Made by a program: the position numbers and the translations under genes. The notes beneath the pieces were generated by a model, which was not told the DNA's origin, ran no database searches, and was given only the letters and a program-made list of their open reading frames with translations. Source: a virus. Taken from it: a stretch of DNA of 20,483 nucleotides. Position 1 is the first letter of the stretch, and each line of letters starts with the position of its first letter. The stretch lies in the IMG/VR virus record IMGVR_UViG_3300035070_003110, positions 1 through 20,483 of that record; one strand, given 5' to 3'. This document shows, piece after piece, positions 15,025 through 20,483 of this stretch.

Positions 15025-16239
15025 TTAGTTTTTTAGTTTCATTCTTAGTTTAGAACTAGAATCACCTGATACAACTTTAAATTTCTGTCCAGATTTAGTT
15101 TGTACAACGCCTTCTTTTCTGGGGTCCATATTAATATTTTTAGCATCCTTAGCGGCATTGCGAAGAGCATCGGCACGGCCTTGCTCATAAAAATGTTCTG
15201 CAAGCTTGTCTGCATTTCTAGCAGCAAACAATGCTTTATGGTACCCCTTAGCGTCACTAATCTGACCATCATCTCCTAAAAATCCTTTAACAAAATTGTT
15301 AATGTCTGATTGCTGCGTTTTTGTTTCAGCAGCATTATTGACTTTAAATCGGTATTTATTGTCTCCAACTTGGAAATCAAAACCTTTAAATTTGTCATTA
15401 AAAACATTATCTGTTTTTTGTAAAAAAGATTGCTTTAGTTGTTCATTAGATTCAGCGCTCTGTTTATATTCGTTATAATACGTAAAAGCTTCTTGGTACT
15501 CCTGAGGAATATCTTGTTGCTTATTCAACTTGAGGTCAGCATAATATTTCTCTTTGTTTCCTTCCAAAAACTTTTTAGCATTAAATAACTCTTCTTTAAA
15601 TGCTCTTTTCTTAGAGCGAATTTCTCTTGGGTCGTCGTCTTCATCATATGAAAAATTATCTTCCATATATTCTGAAACTTCTTGAGCGTCCCAAGGTTTT
15701 GATTGATTATAGTACTCTCTTAATAAATCACCATCATTATACGATGATAAGTCTTTGTTTAACAAAACATAATCTTCAACAGTTCCGCCAGTTTCTTCCA
15801 TAAACTTTACAAGTTTATCAACATTTTCTGGTAAAACAACCGGAGTAGTGGGCTCTGGTAACTCATTTACTTTAGCGGAGTTTGCGTCAACTGCAGGTTT
15901 TGTATCTACCGGCGCTTCGTCTTCTTCTTCGATAACGAGCTCGAGCGGAGAGGCTTCTTCGGTTTCGGTTTGCTCCCGTACTTCTTCGCCCACTTCTTCG
16001 CTATTTCCGGTTTCATTTTCCATAGAAACCTCCTCTGTTTTTCGCTCTTGAACGGCATCTTCTGTTGGTTTGTTTAGTTCGTCTAAATTAATTTTAGGCA
16101 CTTCGTCTACTGTTTGACCAGCGGCTTCCGGGGTAATGTCCCCGGCTTCTACCGCTTTGTCTAATACAGCTTGTTCTTGTTCCTGTGCCGACTTCTGTGT
16201 TGTATCGTCAACAACACCTTTAATTTTCCATTCACTCAT
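15025..16239 (-). CDS. Capsid scaffold-like protein, highly acidic
   Basis: This 404-residue protein sits between portal and capsid genes, the standard position for a scaffold. Residues about 30-125 are very acidic and probably disordered (runs of Glu, for example EEVGEEVREQTETEEASPLE). Residues about 150-300 look helical. A conserved-looking segment, YHKALFAARNADKLAEHFYE, precedes a basic end (KFKVVSGDSSSKLRMKLKN). An acidic body with a short basic C-terminus is typical of scaffolds, the basic end contacting the capsid protein. There is no protease catalytic motif that I can see, so it is unlikely to be the maturation protease. The start at 16237-16239 lacks a Shine-Dalgarno site, but an in-frame internal ATG at 16023 has a perfect one, so a 332-residue form may also be made. 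Confidence 0.8.
   Translation of the reverse strand: MSEWKIKGVVDDTTQKSAQEQEQAVLDKAVEAGDITPEAAGQTVDEVPKINLDELNKPTEDAVQERKTEEVSMENETGNSEEVGEEVREQTETEEASPLELVIEEEDEAPVDTKPAVDANSAKVNELPEPTTPVVLPENVDKLVKFMEETGGTVEDYVLLNKDLSSYNDGDLLREYYNQSKPWDAQEVSEYMEDNFSYDEDDDPREIRSKKRAFKEELFNAKKFLEGNKEKYYADLKLNKQQDIPQEYQEAFTYYNEYKQSAESNEQLKQSFLQKTDNVFNDKFKGFDFQVGDNKYRFKVNNAAETKTQQSDINNFVKGFLGDDGQISDAKGYHKALFAARNADKLAEHFYEQGRADALRNAAKDAKNINMDPRKEGVVQTKSGQKFKVVSGDSSSKLRMKLKN
16021..16034 (-). promoter_or_regulatory. Perfect internal Shine-Dalgarno and ATG inside the scaffold gene
   Basis: On the minus strand AGGAGG (16034-16029) lies 5 bases before an in-frame ATG (16023-16021, residues MENETG). The main starts I checked in this window have no such site. 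Use of this start would yield a 332-residue scaffold lacking the first 72 residues. It may also be chance, since the coding triplets GAG GAG GTT create the match. Confidence 0.4.
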
Positions 16240-16270
16240 AATTTAATAATATATAATAGTTATTGTTTTT

Positions 16271-18655
16271 TTACCTAGGCTCAAAGCTACTTAAATCAAA
16301 TCCGCCTAATACATCATTGCCCTTAGACTCAAAAGACTTTTGAGGTTTTGGTATTGATGGAGGGCCAGATATATCAGAATCTGTAATTTTGCTTCCAGCC
16401 ATTTCTTTTTTAGCATCTAATTCCATTTTTTTAAGCTTAGTATTTAAATCAAACTCAAATTGCATAAGCTCTTTTTTGGTAATAGCCTCTACTTCTAGCT
16501 TTTTTATGTCATAATTAGTTTGTGCCTCAGAAAGTTTCATTTTAGCTTCTGCTTTAATTGTTTCAGCTTGAGCCTTCGCTAGTTCAGCAGCTTGAGCCGC
16601 TTGTGCGTTTGCTTGTGATTGAGCTGCTATGTTTCTTTCTGCTTTTTGCTGGTCTAAAGCTTCTTTCTTAGCTCTTCTGTATTTCAACAGCTGGTTAGCT
16701 AGTTTAATATTTTTTACCTGTCGAATATCAATTACATCATCTAAATGTATTTGATCTCTTGACAAAGCTATTTGAATGTTATTTTCAACAAGCTGTTTTT
16801 CGTCTTCATCAGGATCAAGCTCTATAAAAATACCAAAATCATGCAGATGTAGCTTCTCCATTTCTTTCAAAGCCCCTACACTAAATCTACCTATTGACGT
16901 AACTAAAGCGTCCCTTTGTGGGTGAAATTCTAAAACATCTTTTACCCTAATAGATATAGCCTCTGCTAACGCTGTGGTTATATAAAGAGAACTATACAGG
17001 ATATGTCTTGTTGCTGTGTTAGAATTGGCAGCCGCTAGCTTTTGAACCCCAACAAGTGCGTAAGGATCTGGATCAGAACCATCTCTAGCTTCATTTAATC
17101 CAGTTACATCGCGTATCATGTTTAGATAATAGTTGTAAGCTTGTATTAACAACTGGGATTGTTGTCCACCGCCACCAGGCAATTCTTGAATAGGTATTTT
17201 GCCAGCATTCATTTCTCCATCAACTGTCATAGATCTACCTATAACAGAACCTGTTTGAAAATATAAATTTAAAGCTTCTTGCGGATTATAATTTGTTCCA
17301 TTGCCTAAATCAATTTCAGCTAAACCATCTGCATCCAAATAAACGCCTGAAGGCGTCATTCTCTGTAGCACTTGCTGCAATTTTAAATGCGTTAGCTGTA
17401 TTAAGTTAGCATATGTCTCCATTCGGCTAACTAAGCTCTCAATTTTGCCTTGATACATTCTAGGAGCGCTAACAACGTAATTCATAATTACTTTATTAGC
17501 ATTGGAGTTTTCTCTAACCATGTTAGAAGCTTTCTCCCATTTAAGAAGATTATTAGCTCCCAGCACCATAACGCCTTCATAAATAGTCTCTACTGCTGTT
17601 TCAACTTTTTCAAACCTAGTTCTTTGATCTTTTGGAGGATTGAACGTGTCGTCTTTTCTGATTGCTTTTTTCGCTCCAGTAGATGTTTCTTTTATTTTAT
17701 AAACACTTTTTTCCCAAGTTTTCCAATTAAAATAAAGAACACTTAATGTGTTACTGTCATAAGAATCATCTAAATTGTTTGTTGCGTAATCGTAGTTTTT
17801 ATAGTTGCTAGATTGTTTAACGGCAAGATCAAACTCTTCGTCAGATAAATTAGGAAATTGTTTTTTAAGCTCGTTGCTTTTTATTTGCTTTATTTCGCCA
17901 AAATAATACACATCTTGAAAGTCTGGATCTTCTGTATGCGAGTATATAAGGTTTGCGGGGTCAACATACTCTAGCGTAATGCCATCCGTATTATTAAACC
18001 CATGTTTTGCAGCTGATATGCCTAAAACTGTTTGGTCGTAATCAAGCCGTTTTTTTAAGCTTGAAAACTTGTTCCGCAAGAACACATTATTAATAGCTTG
18101 TTCTTGTGCTATCTCAATACTTTGTTTGTAACCTATTTGCATGTAAAGCTCCAACTCTTCTTTGTCGGTTGGCAAATCTTCATCAGGTACTGTTTTTACC
18201 CCCACTCCTAAAGCATCTTCTATTGAGGATAAAAAATCTTTTGCCATCATTTCGTTTGAAACTGTTTCAACAAAATCCGTTCTTGTCTGTATTGACGTTG
18301 GGTCTTGTGCAAAAGCTTTAACTGTAAACAATCTGTCTTGCATTCCGTTTACAACAATATCTACAAACTTAGGAATAATTGGGACTGGTGTCCAATCTAA
18401 GTTTAAATAAGATAAATCGCCGTTAACAGAAAATTCGTCTTTGTACTTTTGAATTGATTGCTCACCTCTTGCATATAATCTCAACTTATGAAAGTCTCTT
18501 TGGTTTTGAGCAAACCTTCCTGTACCAGATGATTTTCTGAACCACTCATTTTGTATACCTCGCGCCACTTCCATTCCGTAGTCTTTGCTCGCTTTGGTAG
18601 CATCGTCAACCGATTGGCTGGGAAATTGGGTAACTTGTCCTGTAGCTTCTGCCAT
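16271..18655 (-). CDS. Portal protein (crAss-like type)
   Basis: This 794-residue protein forms the ring at one capsid vertex through which DNA enters and leaves, and is about the length usual for crAss-like portals. It has the early pattern KYKDEFSVNGDLSYLNLDWT, then IIPKFVDIVVNGMQDRLF (about 70-115), a central clip/stem region, and RDVTGLNEARDGS (about 508-520), a recurrent portal motif, followed by a long helix (NTATRHILYSSLYITTALAE). Residues about 660-755 form a Gln/Ala/Lys-rich coiled coil, probably the barrel or crown inside the capsid. The last 40 residues are Pro/Ser-rich and may be flexible. The gene begins 2 bases after the terminase stop, has no Shine-Dalgarno site, and is followed after 31 bases by the scaffold gene. 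Confidence 0.88.
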   Translation of the reverse strand: MAEATGQVTQFPSQSVDDATKASKDYGMEVARGIQNEWFRKSSGTGRFAQNQRDFHKLRLYARGEQSIQKYKDEFSVNGDLSYLNLDWTPVPIIPKFVDIVVNGMQDRLFTVKAFAQDPTSIQTRTDFVETVSNEMMAKDFLSSIEDALGVGVKTVPDEDLPTDKEELELYMQIGYKQSIEIAQEQAINNVFLRNKFSSLKKRLDYDQTVLGISAAKHGFNNTDGITLEYVDPANLIYSHTEDPDFQDVYYFGEIKQIKSNELKKQFPNLSDEEFDLAVKQSSNYKNYDYATNNLDDSYDSNTLSVLYFNWKTWEKSVYKIKETSTGAKKAIRKDDTFNPPKDQRTRFEKVETAVETIYEGVMVLGANNLLKWEKASNMVRENSNANKVIMNYVVSAPRMYQGKIESLVSRMETYANLIQLTHLKLQQVLQRMTPSGVYLDADGLAEIDLGNGTNYNPQEALNLYFQTGSVIGRSMTVDGEMNAGKIPIQELPGGGGQQSQLLIQAYNYYLNMIRDVTGLNEARDGSDPDPYALVGVQKLAAANSNTATRHILYSSLYITTALAEAISIRVKDVLEFHPQRDALVTSIGRFSVGALKEMEKLHLHDFGIFIELDPDEDEKQLVENNIQIALSRDQIHLDDVIDIRQVKNIKLANQLLKYRRAKKEALDQQKAERNIAAQSQANAQAAQAAELAKAQAETIKAEAKMKLSEAQTNYDIKKLEVEAITKKELMQFEFDLNTKLKKMELDAKKEMAGSKITDSDISGPPSIPKPQKSFESKGNDVLGGFDLSSFEPR

Positions 18656-18657
18656 TT

Positions 18658-20483
18658 TTATTGTATTATTTTACTATTTGATCCTGAATTATTATATCTT
18701 GAAAAACCAAAATCTATTTTTTTAACTTCTCTTGTAGTCTTAGATGCATATAAATGTCTTTGGCATGCCATTATAGCTAAGCCTGAACTTATTGATGCAT
18801 CAAATTTTGTTCTTTTATTTATATCAAATTTAGCCCAGTCTTCAAGCGTTCTTTGAAAATACATTTTGCCACATTCTCCGTTATCTTTTAATCCAACGTG
18901 ATCTTCTATGTAGCTTTCAATTGCTGCAGCATGAGCTTGTCTTATATCTTCCGAAGAGTTTGGTATACCACCTAGCTCTTTTTCCGTTACAGATAATTTG
19001 CTTCTGGCTTTATCGGGTCTGTTCATTGAATAACCTCTATAACCTCTTCTTTTAATATGATATAATAATCTAGGTTTATTGTTTTCTGCTAATATTGGCA
19101 TTCCGTAGAATATCATTGCCATAAGTACATCTTCAAAAAATATTTCAGCGGTTTGTGGCCTAGCAACATATTCTAAAAAGAATTGACTTGATGGAACATC
19201 CGCCAGCATACTAAAGGTTGTTAATCCGTGTAATGCTCCGTTTGAACCACCTCCATCAACTGTTCCGCTAATATCGTAGCTATCACAACCAAAAGCACCT
19301 AAGTCTTTATTACCAGGATACTTTATACCGTTTTGAACAATTATATTATTTTGTAATTCAACAGGGGGTATCCAAGATAACTTAAATCTTCCTGTTTTAT
19401 TTGGATGAAACTCTACCGTAGAATCTTTAACTCCGTTTTTCCAATTAAACGATCCACGAGTGACGTATCCGTTCATGGTCATTTCTTCATTAAAATCTAC
19501 TTGTTCGTATATCTTATTTAAATTAAATAAAGATCTTGCTATCTCGTCTCTAAAAGCATGCTTTTCATATCTAGGAAACTGACGATAAAATTCATTTAAC
19601 GCGTCATTATTTCCTTTAAGCCCATCTGCTTCATTCTCCCAATGCTCGATAACTCCAATATAGATGAGCTCCCCGTCGATTCCTTTAATTGGTTTTTCTG
19701 GAGTATCAAATACAGGAAATCCATATTTATCAATGAATCCTTCGTAATTCCATTCCATAGGTATGAACAAAGAATATAATCCACTAGCAGTCTGCCCATT
19801 GCGATTTCGCTTCGTAACTTTTGAGTCATAATATAATTTTTTAAAATTATCACCTCCTTTGTCTAAAGCATTAGAGGTAGACCCCATCATACACTTACCA
19901 ACTATCTTAGCACCTAGTCTTAAACAAGTTTTTGTTACTCGCCAGTTATTAAGAATATTGTCAGGCTTTTCCCATTTACCAGATTCATCGTGTACTAGTA
20001 GTCTTAATTTTTCTCCATCATAAGAGTTGTCGCCGGTATTTTTCCAGTCAATCGTCGTGTCAAGACCCTTTTGTTCGTCACCGGACGCTTCATTAACTGT
20101 ACTTCTTGTAAGTCTTCTTGACGGAGTCTTGTAGGAAAGTTCTGTCTTTGGTCTTTCCATTCCGTCTTGGATCGGCTTGAAGAAGAACGGATAGTTCGTT
20201 GAGATTGGTACGACCTTATCTGTGAACATCTTCTTAGCGTCGCTTCCAGACTTTGATAAAATTCCAAATCTTGCATCTCTGGTGACTGTAGCTTGATCCA
20301 CAGTCTCTGAACTTCCCATGAAGGAAAAACCAGACCGTCTGTTTTTGAGGTAGCACATGCCATAACTTCGTGGATCAGCTTTGCACGCTTCCCAGAAATA
20401 ATAGAAGATTCTATTTGCCTGTCGAAAGTCCGGCGATCCAACGTCGATTTTTGTCCAGTTGAGGTACATATAGTGTGACCCTG
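18658..20483 (-). CDS. terL: Large terminase subunit, N-terminus cut by window edge
   Basis: This is the DNA-packaging motor: an ATPase that drives DNA into the capsid and a nuclease that cuts it. From the first visible Met (20469) there are 603 residues, but the frame stays open to the window end (preceding residues GSHY), so the true start lies outside. A deviant Walker A, KNRRSGFS, is at 42-49. Walker B, LLVHDE, is at 157-162. A coupling motif, MMGSTSNALDKGG, is at about 194-206. A RNase H-type nuclease follows, with catalytic acids likely at GCDSYD (about 395), ILAENN and KFDAS (about 556). The stretch IPMEWNYEGFIDKYGFP is typical of crAss-like terminases. Codon use changes sharply near residue 147. 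The portal starts 2 bases after its stop, forming the usual packaging pair. Confidence 0.9.
   Translation of the reverse strand, partial: GSHYMYLNWTKIDVGSPDFRQANRIFYYFWEACKADPRSYGMCYLKNRRSGFSFMGSSETVDQATVTRDARFGILSKSGSDAKKMFTDKVVPISTNYPFFFKPIQDGMERPKTELSYKTPSRRLTRSTVNEASGDEQKGLDTTIDWKNTGDNSYDGEKLRLLVHDESGKWEKPDNILNNWRVTKTCLRLGAKIVGKCMMGSTSNALDKGGDNFKKLYYDSKVTKRNRNGQTASGLYSLFIPMEWNYEGFIDKYGFPVFDTPEKPIKGIDGELIYIGVIEHWENEADGLKGNNDALNEFYRQFPRYEKHAFRDEIARSLFNLNKIYEQVDFNEEMTMNGYVTRGSFNWKNGVKDSTVEFHPNKTGRFKLSWIPPVELQNNIIVQNGIKYPGNKDLGAFGCDSYDISGTVDGGGSNGALHGLTTFSMLADVPSSQFFLEYVARPQTAEIFFEDVLMAMIFYGMPILAENNKPRLLYHIKRRGYRGYSMNRPDKARSKLSVTEKELGGIPNSSEDIRQAHAAAIESYIEDHVGLKDNGECGKMYFQRTLEDWAKFDINKRTKFDASISSGLAIMACQRHLYASKTTREVKKIDFGFSRYNNSGSNSKIIQ

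Noticed and set aside
19990-20060. Frameshift or gene boundary at the terL composition break
   Set aside because: The frame is continuous and motifs on both sides belong to the same protein, so a broken gene is not needed.
20004-20441. 145-codon minus-strand ORF within terL
   Set aside because: Out of frame with terL, which has Walker A and B motifs over the same stretch; the open frame is explained by its different base composition.

Overview
The window looks like part of the structural and packaging module of a tailed, podovirus-like dsDNA phage. The closest match I recognise is the crAss-like group (Crassvirales) or a marine relative infecting Bacteroidota. Every real gene is on the minus strand, packed head to tail with gaps of about 0-80 bases, in the order terminase, portal, scaffold, major capsid, uncharacterised protein, two ring/adaptor proteins, giant tail-nozzle protein, giant adhesin, then small tail or virion proteins. 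Three things support the host and group: the terminase and portal have the crAss-like look; no gene has a clear Shine-Dalgarno site at its main start, as is usual in Bacteroidota; and the adhesin carries BACON-like and thrombospondin type 3 repeats, both common in Bacteroidota proteins. Assignments are by eye, with no database search.

Layout, in transcription order (right to left). 20483-18658: large terminase subunit, cut by the window edge. 18655-16271: portal with a long C-terminal coiled coil. 16239-15025: acidic scaffold-like protein. 15008-13560: major capsid protein, ending in a double TAG stop and a strong factor-independent terminator (13505-13550). 13482-12757: uncharacterised conserved-looking protein, followed by a 10-bp perfect hairpin. 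12699-12001 and 12001-11060: two ring/adaptor proteins overlapping at TAATG. 11056-5417: 1879-residue tail nozzle/stabilisation ('muzzle') protein. 5413-1409: 1334-residue modular adhesin. 1404-1081 and 1081-677: two small proteins, one GNAT-like, again coupled at TAATG. 675-79: 198-residue protein with the layout of a T7 gp14-type internal virion protein. 71-1: start of another gene that leaves the window.

How they work together: the terminase pumps DNA through the portal into a capsid built from the MCP on the scaffold. The ring proteins then extend the portal into a short tail, the muzzle protein closes it, and the adhesin probably binds the host surface. The small genes at the left end may encode ejected or accessory virion proteins.

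The points most worth a second look are: a roughly 417-residue insertion in the muzzle protein bracketed by two copies of a PGTPEVPAVPAVP-type hinge; a three-BACON plus TSP3 adhesin; a terminator placed directly after the capsid gene, as in T7; a sharp change of codon usage inside terL; and a lone, perfect internal Shine-Dalgarno start inside the scaffold gene. No RNA gene, CRISPR array, integrase, insertion sequence or origin is visible, and there is no stretch above 300 bases without a gene.
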